Of a DNA stretch of 64,000 bases, positions 17,545-26,041 are shown piece by piece. Below the pieces are notes generated by a model. That model did no database searches. It was not told where the DNA came from and saw only the letters and a program-made list of their open reading frames with translations. The position numbers and the translations under genes are program-made. The first letter of the stretch is position 1. Every line of letters starts with the position of its first letter. The stretch lies in contig NZ_LT859959.1 in assembly GCF_900176205.1 (NCBI RefSeq), positions 3,431,001-3,495,000 of the forward strand, read 5' to 3'. The stretch is from Bradyrhizobium sp. ORS 285 (GTDB lineage Bacteria > Pseudomonadota > Alphaproteobacteria > Rhizobiales > Xanthobacteraceae).

Positions 17545-20500
17545 ATGAGCGTCTCCGAACCCTTCATCCGCCGGCCTATCGCGACGTCGCTGCTCGGCGT
17601 CGCGCTGCTGATCGGCGGCCTGCTCGGCTATCTCGCACTGCCGGTGTCGGCGCTGCCGCAGGTCGATTTCCCGACGGTCCAGGTGACGACCCAGCTCCCG
17701 GGGGCCAGCCCCGACGTGATCGCCTCGCTGATCACCGCGCCCCTCGAGCGCCAGCTCGGGCAAATCCCGTCGCTGTCGCTGATGAACTCGACGAGCTCGT
17801 TTGGCGTCAGCCAGATCTCGCTGCAGTTCGATCTCGGGCGCGACATCGACGGCGCCACGCAGGACGTGCAGGCCGCGATCAATGCAGCCGCAGGCGTGCT
17901 GCCGAAGTCGCTGCCCTATCCGCCGACCTATGCCAAGGTCAATCCGGCCGACGCGCCGGTGATGACGCTCGCATTGACCTCCGACACGATCTCCCTGCGC
18001 GCCATGAGCGACATGGCCGACACCATTCTGGCGCAGCGGCTGAGCCAGGTCTCCGGCGTCGGCCGTGTGTCCGTGCTTGGCGGATTGAAGCCCGCGGTGC
18101 GGGTGCAGGCTGATCTCGCGCGGCTCGCGGCCTACGGCATCTCGATGGAGGACCTCCGCGCGGCGATCGCCGGCGCCAATGTCTCCGGTCCCAAGGGCTC
18201 GCTCGACGGCGCGCAGCAGGCCTATCTGATCACGGCGAACGACCAGATCGCCGCCGCCGACGCCTACAAGCCGATCATCATCGCCTATCGCAACGGCTCT
18301 CCGGTGACGATCGGCGACGTCGCCACCATCGTCGACGGGCTGGAGAACGACCGCACTGGCGGCTGGTACCAGGGCGTCCCGGCCGTCATCCTCGACATCC
18401 AGCGCCAGCCCGGCGCCAATGTCATCGAGGTCGTCAGGCAGATCCGGGAGGAGATCCCCAAGCTGCAGCGGACGATCCCGGCCGGCGTGAAGCTCGCCAT
18501 CGTCAGCGACCGCACCGTGACGATCCGCGCCTCGGTGCATGACGTGCAGTTCACGTTGGTGCTGAGCGTGGTGCTGGTGACGCTGGTCGTGCTGCTGTTC
18601 CTGCGCTCGATGCGCGCCACGATCATCGCCGGCGTGGCGCTGCCGCTGTCGCTGATCACGAGCTTCGGCGTGATGTATTTCGCCGGCTTCAGCCTCGACA
18701 ATCTCTCGCTGATGGCACTGACGATCGGCACCGGCTTCGTGGTCGACGACGCCATCGTGATGATCGAGAACATCGTGCGCCACATGGAGAATGGCGAGAG
18801 CGCGATGAACGCGTCTCTGCGCGGCGCACGCGAAATCGGTTTCACCGTGATCTCGCTGACGGTGTCGCTGATCGCGGTGTTCATCCCGCTTTTGTTCATG
18901 TCCGGCCTGGTCGGCCGCATGTTCCGCGAATTCGCGCTGACGCTGACGATTGCCGTGGTGACATCGGCGGTGGTTTCGCTGACCCTGACGCCGATGATGT
19001 GCTCGCGGCTGCTCAAGCATGCCAGCGAGGAATGGGTGCTGCCGGGACTGAACGCCATCAGCCGCTTCATCGACCGCACCGTCGCCGTCTACCACCGCAG
19101 CCTGCTCTGGGTGCTGGACCGCCAGACCGAAACGCTGGTCGTGACCTTCGCGACGCTTGCGGCGACCCTGGCGCTCTATATCGTCGCGCCCAAGGGCTTC
19201 CTGCCGATGCAGGACACCGGCTCGATCACCGCCGTGACCGAGGCGGGGCCGGACGTGTCGTTCGCGGAGATGAGCCGGCGCCAGTCCGAGATCTCCGCCG
19301 CGATCCAGGCCGATCCCGACGTCGTCGGTGTCGTCTCGGTGATCGGCGCCGGCTCGGTCAACCCGACCACCAATGTCGGCCGCCTCGTCCTGACCTTGAA
19401 GCCGCTCGGCGAGCGCAAGGAGGGCGTGGCCGACGTGATCGAGCGGCTGAAGCAGAAGATCTCCGGCGTCCCCGGCATGACCGTGTACTTCCAGCCGGTG
19501 CAGGACGTGCAGATCTCGACGCAGGCGAGCCGCTCGCAATATCAGTACACGCTGACCGGCGCGGACGCCGCCGAAGTGTCGAAATGGGCCGGGCAGCTCG
19601 TGGCCGAGATGCGCCGTGACCCGCTGTTCCGGGACGTCTCCTCGGAAGCTCAGGAAGGTGGTCTGCGGGCCGATCTGACGATCGATCGCCAGCGCGCCGG
19701 CCAGCTGGGCATCAGCCTGCAGGCCGTGACCGACACGCTCAACGACGCCTTCGCCCAGCGCCAGATCTCCACCATCTACGGCCAGGCCAACCAGTACCGC
19801 GTGGTGCTCGAGGCGCTGCCGATGTATCAGCGCGATCCCTCGATCCTGTCCAAGCTCTATCTGCCGGGAGCAGGGGGGCAGGTGCCGCTGTCGGCGGTGG
19901 CGACCCTCAAGCGCACCACGACGCCGCTCGCGATCTCGCACCAGGCCCAATTCCCGGCGGTGTCGCTCAGCTTCAATCTCGCGCCCGGCGCGGCGCTGAG
20001 CGAGGCGGTGGACGCGCTCCACGCCACCGAGAACCGCATCGGCATGCCCGGCAGCATCATCGGGGTCTACTCGGGCGATGCCGCCGAGTTCGCCAAATCG
20101 CTGGCCGGTCAACCCTGGCTGCTGCTGGCCGCCGTCATCACGATCTACATCGTCCTCGGCGTGCTTTATGAGAGCTACATCCATCCGATCACGATCCTCT
20201 CGACGCTGCCCTCGGCCGGCGTCGGCGCCATCCTGGCGCTGATGCTGTTCGGTCAGGATCTGTCGGTGATCGGTCTGATCGGCATCATCCTGCTGATGGG
20301 CATCGTCAAGAAGAACGCGATCATGATGATCGATTTCGCGCTCGAGGCGGAGCGGCACGAGAACCGCACGCCGACCGACGCGATCGTGCAGGCCTGCCTC
20401 TTGCGCTTCCGGCCGATCATGATGACGACGCTGGCCGCGCTGTTCGGCGCGCTGCCGCTGGCGATCGAGAGCGGCACCGGCTCGGAGCTGCGCTTTCCGC

Positions 20501-20673
20501 TCGGCATCTCCATCATCGGCGGCCTGCTGCTCAGCCAGTTGCTGACGCTGTACACGACGCCGGTGATCTATCTCGCGCTCGACCGCATCAACCGCCGCTT
20601 CGAGCGCGCGCTGCCGCCCGCGCCCGATCTGCCGTCGCCGCCGATCGCGGGCGCCACCGAAGGCATCCAGTGA
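17545..20673 (+). CDS. RND efflux permease, MdtB-like
   Basis: A 1042-residue resistance-nodulation-division transporter with the usual two repeats of six helices and large periplasmic loops. It begins SEPFIRRPIATSLLGVALL, as MdtB/MdtC do. TM4 carries the proton-relay Asp pair in GTGFVVDDAIVMIENI, and YESYIHPITILSTLPSAG marks the second half. Together with the next gene it should form a heterotrimeric MdtBC-type pump that exports drugs, bile-salt-like or plant compounds using the proton gradient. It starts 45 bases after the adaptor. Confidence 0.93.
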   Translation: MSVSEPFIRRPIATSLLGVALLIGGLLGYLALPVSALPQVDFPTVQVTTQLPGASPDVIASLITAPLERQLGQIPSLSLMNSTSSFGVSQISLQFDLGRDIDGATQDVQAAINAAAGVLPKSLPYPPTYAKVNPADAPVMTLALTSDTISLRAMSDMADTILAQRLSQVSGVGRVSVLGGLKPAVRVQADLARLAAYGISMEDLRAAIAGANVSGPKGSLDGAQQAYLITANDQIAAADAYKPIIIAYRNGSPVTIGDVATIVDGLENDRTGGWYQGVPAVILDIQRQPGANVIEVVRQIREEIPKLQRTIPAGVKLAIVSDRTVTIRASVHDVQFTLVLSVVLVTLVVLLFLRSMRATIIAGVALPLSLITSFGVMYFAGFSLDNLSLMALTIGTGFVVDDAIVMIENIVRHMENGESAMNASLRGAREIGFTVISLTVSLIAVFIPLLFMSGLVGRMFREFALTLTIAVVTSAVVSLTLTPMMCSRLLKHASEEWVLPGLNAISRFIDRTVAVYHRSLLWVLDRQTETLVVTFATLAATLALYIVAPKGFLPMQDTGSITAVTEAGPDVSFAEMSRRQSEISAAIQADPDVVGVVSVIGAGSVNPTTNVGRLVLTLKPLGERKEGVADVIERLKQKISGVPGMTVYFQPVQDVQISTQASRSQYQYTLTGADAAEVSKWAGQLVAEMRRDPLFRDVSSEAQEGGLRADLTIDRQRAGQLGISLQAVTDTLNDAFAQRQISTIYGQANQYRVVLEALPMYQRDPSILSKLYLPGAGGQVPLSAVATLKRTTTPLAISHQAQFPAVSLSFNLAPGAALSEAVDALHATENRIGMPGSIIGVYSGDAAEFAKSLAGQPWLLLAAVITIYIVLGVLYESYIHPITILSTLPSAGVGAILALMLFGQDLSVIGLIGIILLMGIVKKNAIMMIDFALEAERHENRTPTDAIVQACLLRFRPIMMTTLAALFGALPLAIESGTGSELRFPLGISIIGGLLLSQLLTLYTTPVIYLALDRINRRFERALPPAPDLPSPPIAGATEGIQ

Positions 20674-23600
20674 TGGCCTCGATCTCCGAGCCGTTCATTC
20701 GCCGGCCGGTCGGCACCACGCTTCTCTCGATCGGCCTGTTCCTGCTCGGGATCGTCGCTTACATCTTCCTTCCGGTGGCGCCGGTCCCGAACGTCGACTT
20801 TCCGTCGATCTTCGTCAGCGCCTCGCGGCCCGGCGCCGATCCCTCGGTCATGGCGGCCACCGTCGCTGCGCCCCTGGAGCGGCGGCTCGGCGAGATCGCG
20901 GGCGTCGACCAGATCACCTCGACGAGTTCGCTCGGCACCACCAACATCCAGATCCAGTTCTCGATCGGCCGTGACATCGACAAGGCGGCGCGCGACGTGC
21001 AGGCGGCCATCAACGCCTCGCTGTCGGACCTGCCGAGCGACCTGCCGGCGCTGCCGCGCTTCCGGAAGGCGAATACGGCGGCAGCGCCCGTGTTCGTGCT
21101 GGCGCTGACCTCGAAGACGATGACGCCGAGCGCGATGTACGACGTCGCCGACACCGTGCTGGCGCAGCGCCTGTTCCAGGTGCCAGGCGTGGGCAACGTG
21201 ACCGTCAGCGGCGCCGATCAGCCGGCGGTGCGCATCGCGCTCAATCCGGTGTCGCTGGCCAATGCCGGCATTGCGACCGACGACGTGCGGCTTGCCATCG
21301 TCAACGCCAATCCGATCGGGCCGGTCGGCATCTTCGAAGGCGGCCGGCAGAGCGAGACCATTGCGGTCAACAGGCAGATGCGGACCGCGGCCGAATTCCG
21401 CGACATCCTGATCAAGAGCAGCAATGGCAGTTTCGTGCGGCTGGCCGATGTGGCCGACGTCGAGGATTCCGTCCGCAACGTGCGCGCGATTGCCTGGTTC
21501 AACAAGCAGCCGGCGGTGCTGATCCAGATCGCCAAGCAGGGCGATGCCAACGTCATCGAGACCGTCGACCGGGTCAAGGCGCTGATCCCCGAGCTCAAGC
21601 AATGGATCCCCGCGGGCATCGAGATCTCGACCCTGATCGACCGCACCGGCACGATCCGCGCGTCGGTCGAGGACATGCAGTGGACTCTGCTCGCGACAGC
21701 CGTGCTGGTCATGGTGGTTGTCTTCGTGTTCCTCCGCCGGCTGGTGCCAACCGTGGCGGCCGGCGTCTCGGTACCGCTGGCGCTGGCCGGCACCTGTGCG
21801 GCGATGTGGCTCGCCGGCTTCTCGATCGACAATCTCTCGCTGATGGCGCTGGCGATCTCGGTCGGCTTCGTGGTCGACGACGCCATCGTGATGATCGAGA
21901 ACATGTACCGCAATCTCGAGCACGGCCTGTCGCCAATGCGCGCCGCGCTCGATGGCGCCCGCCAGATCGGCTTCACCGTGCTGTCGATCAGCCTGTCGCT
22001 GGTCGCGGCCTTCGTGCCGCTGATCTTCATGGACGGTGTCGTCGGCCGTCTGCTGCGCGAATTCTCGCTGACGCTGACGTTTGCGATCGTGGTCTCGACC
22101 CTGGTGTCGCTGACGGTCACGCCGATGATCTGCGCGCACTACATCAAGGAGACGCTGTCCGATCGCGCCACCTGGTTCGACCGTGTGGTCGAAGGCACGC
22201 TGTCCGGCATGGTGCGCTTCTATGCCTGGACCTTGCGCGGCGTGCTGCTTTACCCATTCCTGACCTTGCTGGTGTTCTTCGCCACCATCGCGCTCACGGT
22301 GACGCTCTACATCAAGGTGCCCAAGGGCTATTTCCCGACCGACGATTCTGGCTTCATCATTGGCGCGACCAGAGCCTCGGCCGATATCTCGTTCCAGTCG
22401 ATGCTGAGCCTGCAGCAGCGGCTCGCCGACATCGTGATGGCCGATCCGGCCGTGGCCGGCCTGGGCTCGACGATCGGAGGCGGCGGCGGGCCGGGCGGCG
22501 CGACGTCGAACCGCGGCACCATGTTCATCAACCTCAAGCCGCCGGCGGAGCGCGAGGGCGTCTCGACCCAGGCGGTGATCGATCGTCTCAGGCGCAGCCT
22601 GTTCATGGTGCCGGGAATCCGTCTGTTCATGTTCGCGGCGCAGGATGTGCGCGCAGGCGGCCGTCAGAGCGATTCCGACTATCAGTATACGCTCGGCAGC
22701 ACTGATCTCGATCTGCTGCAGAAATGGGCGCCGATCGTCGCCAAGCGGCTGGAAACGGTCGAGGGCATCACCGACATCTCCAGCGATCGGGACCCAGGCG
22801 GGCTGCAGCTCGCGCTCAGGATCGACCGGCAAAAAGCAGCCAGCCTCGGCGTTCGCGTCCAGGACATCGACACCGCCCTGAACAACGCCTTCGCGCAGCG
22901 CCAGATCTCCATCGTCTACAGCCAGCGCAACCAGTACATGGTGGTGCTGGAGATCGATCCGAAATTTCAGACCGATCCGTCGAACCTCGATCGCATCTAT
23001 GTCGCGGGAGCAGGGGATGCCCAGATCCCGCTGTCGGCGCTGGTGAAGGCCGAGCGCGGCCTGTCGCCACTCGCGGTGTTTCACTCGCAGTCGCTCCCGT
23101 CGACCACAGTGTCGTTCAACCTGCTGCCGGACGTGCCGCTGCAGATCGCGACGGCCAACATCCAGCGCGCCGTCGACGAGCTGCACATGCCCGAGGGCAT
23201 CCGCGGCATGTTCGACGGCAATGCCGGCGATTTCAACAAGGGCAGCGGCCGGCAGCCGCTCTTGATCCTGTCGGCGCTGGTCGCGATGTATATCGTGCTC
23301 GGCGTGCTCTATGAGAGCCTGGCGCATCCGCTGACGATCATCTCGACCTTGCCGTCAGCCGGGCTCGGCGCGCTGCTCGCGCTGCAGGTGACCAACACGC
23401 CGCTCACGGTGATCGCCTTCGTCGGCATCATCCTGCTGATCGGCATCGTCAAGAAGAACGGCATCATGCTGGTCGACTTCGCGCTCGAGGCCGAGCGGCA
23501 GCGCGGCATGTCCTCGGCGGATGCGATCTTCGAGGCCTGCCGGGTGCGTTTCCGGCCGATCCTGATGACCACGCTCGCGGCGCTGTTCGCCGGCCTGCCG

Positions 23601-23777
23601 CTGGTGGTCGCGACCGGTCCCGGGACCGAGCTGCGCCGCCCGCTCGGCATCACCATCATCGGCGGCCTGCTCGTGTCGCAGATCCTGACGCTCTACACGA
23701 CGCCGGTGATTTATCTGCTGATCGACCGGCTGCGCCGCCGCTCCGGGCCGGAGCCGCTGGCCGCGCCGGCCGAATGA
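20673..23777 (+). CDS. RND efflux permease, MdtC-like
   Basis: A 1034-residue RND transporter paralogous to the preceding gene (compare ASISEPFIRRPVGTTLLSIG with its start). The proton-relay Asp pair is present in SVGFVVDDAIVMIENM, and YESLAHPLTIISTLPSAG in the second repeat. The ATG overlaps the upstream TGA (TGATG), so translation is coupled; a GTG one codon upstream is an alternative. Two tandem, non-identical permeases behind one adaptor are the defining layout of MdtABC systems. It is the last pump gene of the operon. Confidence 0.93.
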   Translation: MASISEPFIRRPVGTTLLSIGLFLLGIVAYIFLPVAPVPNVDFPSIFVSASRPGADPSVMAATVAAPLERRLGEIAGVDQITSTSSLGTTNIQIQFSIGRDIDKAARDVQAAINASLSDLPSDLPALPRFRKANTAAAPVFVLALTSKTMTPSAMYDVADTVLAQRLFQVPGVGNVTVSGADQPAVRIALNPVSLANAGIATDDVRLAIVNANPIGPVGIFEGGRQSETIAVNRQMRTAAEFRDILIKSSNGSFVRLADVADVEDSVRNVRAIAWFNKQPAVLIQIAKQGDANVIETVDRVKALIPELKQWIPAGIEISTLIDRTGTIRASVEDMQWTLLATAVLVMVVVFVFLRRLVPTVAAGVSVPLALAGTCAAMWLAGFSIDNLSLMALAISVGFVVDDAIVMIENMYRNLEHGLSPMRAALDGARQIGFTVLSISLSLVAAFVPLIFMDGVVGRLLREFSLTLTFAIVVSTLVSLTVTPMICAHYIKETLSDRATWFDRVVEGTLSGMVRFYAWTLRGVLLYPFLTLLVFFATIALTVTLYIKVPKGYFPTDDSGFIIGATRASADISFQSMLSLQQRLADIVMADPAVAGLGSTIGGGGGPGGATSNRGTMFINLKPPAEREGVSTQAVIDRLRRSLFMVPGIRLFMFAAQDVRAGGRQSDSDYQYTLGSTDLDLLQKWAPIVAKRLETVEGITDISSDRDPGGLQLALRIDRQKAASLGVRVQDIDTALNNAFAQRQISIVYSQRNQYMVVLEIDPKFQTDPSNLDRIYVAGAGDAQIPLSALVKAERGLSPLAVFHSQSLPSTTVSFNLLPDVPLQIATANIQRAVDELHMPEGIRGMFDGNAGDFNKGSGRQPLLILSALVAMYIVLGVLYESLAHPLTIISTLPSAGLGALLALQVTNTPLTVIAFVGIILLIGIVKKNGIMLVDFALEAERQRGMSSADAIFEACRVRFRPILMTTLAALFAGLPLVVATGPGTELRRPLGITIIGGLLVSQILTLYTTPVIYLLIDRLRRRSGPEPLAAPAE

Positions 23778-23816
23778 GCCGTTGTGGTGGTCCCTGCAGA
23801 CGCGTATAGGCGCGCC

Positions 23817-24560
23817 ATGTCCGACCATTTCCATGATCACCCGCCGCTCGCCGCCGAGCCGCCGCCCGACTGCCCGCGCTGCCAGAAGCCCGAGCCGCTC
23901 TGCATCTGCGACAGCGTCACGCCGCTCGAGAGCCGGCTAGGGTTGCTGATCCTGCAGCACCCGCAGGAGCAGGACCGCGCGCTCGGAACGGCGCGGCTCG
24001 CCGCGCAGCATTTCCAGAACGCCGTGGTGAAGGTCGGGCTGTCCTGGCCGAGCCTCGCCAAGGCGCTGGGACGGCCGGTCGACGATCCCTCACGCTGGGC
24101 GATTCTCTATCTGGGCTCCGCCAAGGCCGCCGAGCTCGATCCCGAGAGCGAGGTCGTCGCGCTGACCCGCAAGGGCGAGGTCGCCGAGAACCAGCGCGCC
24201 ATCCTCAAATCGATCGAGGGCGTGATCCTGCTCGACGGCACCTGGAGCCAGGCCAAGGCGCTGTGGTGGCGCAATCCCTGGATGCTGAAGTGCCAGCGCG
24301 TGATCCTCGGCCCGCGCCGTCCCTCGCGCTACGGTCAGCTGCGCCGCGAGCCCCGCAGCGACGGGCTGTCGACGATCGAGGCCGCCGGGCTGCTGATGGC
24401 GGCGCTCGAACGCCGCCCGGAGATCGCCGCGACCCTCGAGGCGAGCTTCGAACGCATGCTGGCACGGTATCGGGAGGTGGAAAAAGCCCATCCGGAGCTG
24501 ACGCCGCGGCCCAAGCCCCGCGCCAAGCCGGGCTGGCGCCGCCGTAAACGGCGGGTTTAG
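23817..24560 (+). CDS. DTW-domain protein (probable tRNA-uridine aminocarboxypropyltransferase)
   Basis: A 247-residue protein with the DTW domain: a Cys-rich entry CPRCQKPEPLCICD, then LLILQHPQEQDRALGTARL, and the core LLDGTWSQAKALWWRNPWM followed by SRYGQLRREPRSDGLSTIEA. E. coli TapT and its relatives use SAM to add an aminocarboxypropyl group to uridine in tRNA (acp3U). The domain order matches that family. ATG 23817 is chosen because similarity starts there. The C-terminal 30 residues are strongly basic (PKPRAKPGWRRRKRR), useful for RNA binding. It lies 39 bases after the pump gene. Confidence 0.85.
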   Translation: MSDHFHDHPPLAAEPPPDCPRCQKPEPLCICDSVTPLESRLGLLILQHPQEQDRALGTARLAAQHFQNAVVKVGLSWPSLAKALGRPVDDPSRWAILYLGSAKAAELDPESEVVALTRKGEVAENQRAILKSIEGVILLDGTWSQAKALWWRNPWMLKCQRVILGPRRPSRYGQLRREPRSDGLSTIEAAGLLMAALERRPEIAATLEASFERMLARYREVEKAHPELTPRPKPRAKPGWRRRKRRV

Positions 24561-24609
24561 GAACCGCGGGTACGCTTCTTGCATTGCAGCATGGAAAAGG
24601 ATTCAAGCC

Positions 24610-24783
24610 ATGCAGGAAGCAGAAAAGTCCAATGTGGTGCAGTTCCGGGATTACGCGCCGCGCCTTACCGGCCGGTCAGGTTCCGACCGCGCCAATGTGT
24701 CGGCGGGCGAGCGGGGCGCGGTGCTGACTTGGCCGCGGGCCCAGGCCGCCTATCCCGGCGGGATCGACGATCTCCCGGTCTGA
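24610..24783 (+). CDS. Small hypothetical protein, 57 aa
   Basis: ATG 24610 to TGA 24783 encodes 57 residues beginning MQEAEKSNVVQFRDYAPRLT. The N-terminal NVVQFRDYAPR phrase is of a kind I have seen in short uncharacterised proteins of Bradyrhizobium and relatives, which is why I list it despite its length. The middle is Ser/Gly/Ala-rich and there is no membrane segment or known domain. It follows the DTW gene by 49 bases and precedes tRNA-Cys on the opposite strand. Function unknown. Confidence 0.5.
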   Translation: MQEAEKSNVVQFRDYAPRLTGRSGSDRANVSAGERGAVLTWPRAQAAYPGGIDDLPV

Positions 24784-24830
24784 CGCCGGGTCCGGCGCAG
24801 TCGGTGGTCGAACCGCTTGATTTGATTGAG

Positions 24831-24904
24831 TGGAGGCCACGACCAGAATTGAACTGGTGTAAACGGTTTTGCAGACCGCTGCGTAACCACTCCGCCACGT
24901 GGCC
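24831..24904 (-). tRNA. tRNA-Cys (GCA)
   Basis: Read on the minus strand, the sequence starts GGCCACG and ends CGTGGCC-T-CCA, a perfect 7-bp acceptor stem with the U73 discriminator expected for Cys and an encoded CCA. The anticodon loop CTGCAAA gives GCA. The T arm has GTTCAATTC. Total length is 74 bases including CCA. Confidence 0.97.
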
Positions 24905-25362
24905 TTATGGGCGGAGCAATATAGGCAATCGCTCGGTTAGGCAACCACTCTCATCGTGTGGCGGACAGCAGCGGTGATGCCTGTGGGGCGACGGGACATC
25001 CGAGACTCTCGACCGGTTTGATCAACTCCGCAGGCGAGGTCTGGGAGAGGCTGCCTACCGTGCGTTGCGCGAGAACTCGGCTGCGGCTCACCTCGGGACC
25101 GAGCGCAGGCATTCGTCGATCGACCCGACTGGTGTGCAGGATTCCATCTCACGCGCCGGATGACTGCTGCACGCGCGATGACGCGCAGCAGCGACGATTG
25201 TTGGAAAGATCGCGGCGAAATCGCGCAGCGCGCCTTGATTTCGTCAGGTTGTGTTGTTCTAATTATTCTATGTCAGGGTGCGCTGCGGGATGCGGGCTGA
25301 AGAACAGCATTCCCTGAACTCACACGACATCACGCGCAAAACATCACACGCAAAGAGCAGAG
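24905..25362. other. Intergenic region without visible gene
   Basis: This is 458 bases between tRNA-Cys and the Rieske gene. No open frame with a ribosome site or recognisable product is seen. The last 100 bases are less GC-rich (GTTCTAATTATTCTATG around 25257-25273) and probably hold the promoter of the Rieske-PQQ dehydrogenase pair. Confidence 0.5.
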
Positions 25363-25938
25363 ATGGACGATCACCCGACACGCCGTTCGGTGGTTCTCGG
25401 CACGCTTGCCGCTTGCGCATCGGTTGCGAGCGCCGCCGCCGATGATGATGATCCTCGCAAGGAGAAGCGGCCGCAAAAAGGCGACGTGCTCGTGTTCTCG
25501 GAGGACGCGCGAGAAGGTCAGACGATCACGCTCGACGACATGAAAGTCGGTGAGCCGCCGGTTCACGCATGGCCGAAGGATGCGGCGAACGCGATCGTGC
25601 GCGACGGCTCCCGTTTGAACGAAGTGCTGATCATCAGGCTCGATCCCAACGAGCTCGATGACGACACGCGCCCGCGCGCTGCCGAGGGTATCGTCGCCTA
25701 TTCGGCGATCTGCTCGCATGCGGGATGCCCGGTGACGGCCTGGATCAAGGCCAGCGAAGGCAACGACGACGTCTTCAAATGCATGTGCCACAACTCCGAA
25801 TACGATCCGCGCCGCGGCGCGCAGGTGGTGTTCGGTCCCGCGCCGCGCCGGCTCGCCGCGCTGCCTCTGGTCATCAAGGACGGTGCGCTCGTGGTCGCTG
25901 CCCCGTTCATCGGAAAGGTAGGTGGCCAGCAGGGCTGA
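25363..25938 (+). CDS. Rieske [2Fe-2S] protein with twin-arginine-like leader
   Basis: A 191-residue protein. The N-terminus TRRSVVLGTLAACASVASAAA looks like a Tat signal, as expected for an exported Fe-S protein. The Rieske site is complete: CSHAGC (C117, H119, C122) and CMCHNSEYDP (C140, C142, H143), giving two Cys and two His ligands plus the disulfide pair of the bc1-type fold. The region between the signal and the cluster (residues 30-100) has no obvious relative. The gene lies 103 bases upstream of a PQQ dehydrogenase on the same strand. I infer that it is a periplasmic electron carrier for that enzyme. Confidence 0.88.
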   Translation: MDDHPTRRSVVLGTLAACASVASAAADDDDPRKEKRPQKGDVLVFSEDAREGQTITLDDMKVGEPPVHAWPKDAANAIVRDGSRLNEVLIIRLDPNELDDDTRPRAAEGIVAYSAICSHAGCPVTAWIKASEGNDDVFKCMCHNSEYDPRRGAQVVFGPAPRRLAALPLVIKDGALVVAAPFIGKVGGQQG

Positions 25939-26041
25939 TGAGATCTCGTGTGCCTATCGGAACTCGCATCGTCACAGACAACGTCGTGAGCATCGCCACG
26001 GCGAGCCAAGAAGCGAACAACGAAGCAGGGGAGGTTTGTCC

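Noticed and set aside
15943..20358. Very long minus-strand open frame (over 1400 codons) antisense to the RND genes
   Set aside because: The product is almost entirely His, Arg, Asp, Gln and Gly, as expected from the complement of GC-rich codons. The plus strand encodes intact RND proteins over the same bases.
20568..23327. Minus-strand open frame of about 900 codons antisense to the MdtC-like gene
   Set aside because: It has the same GC-driven shadow composition, with no domain; the plus-strand gene is unambiguous.
24831..24904. tRNA-Cys and tRNA-Asn as integration sites of genomic islands
   Set aside because: No integrase gene and no second copy of the tRNA 3' end were seen in the flanks within the window.
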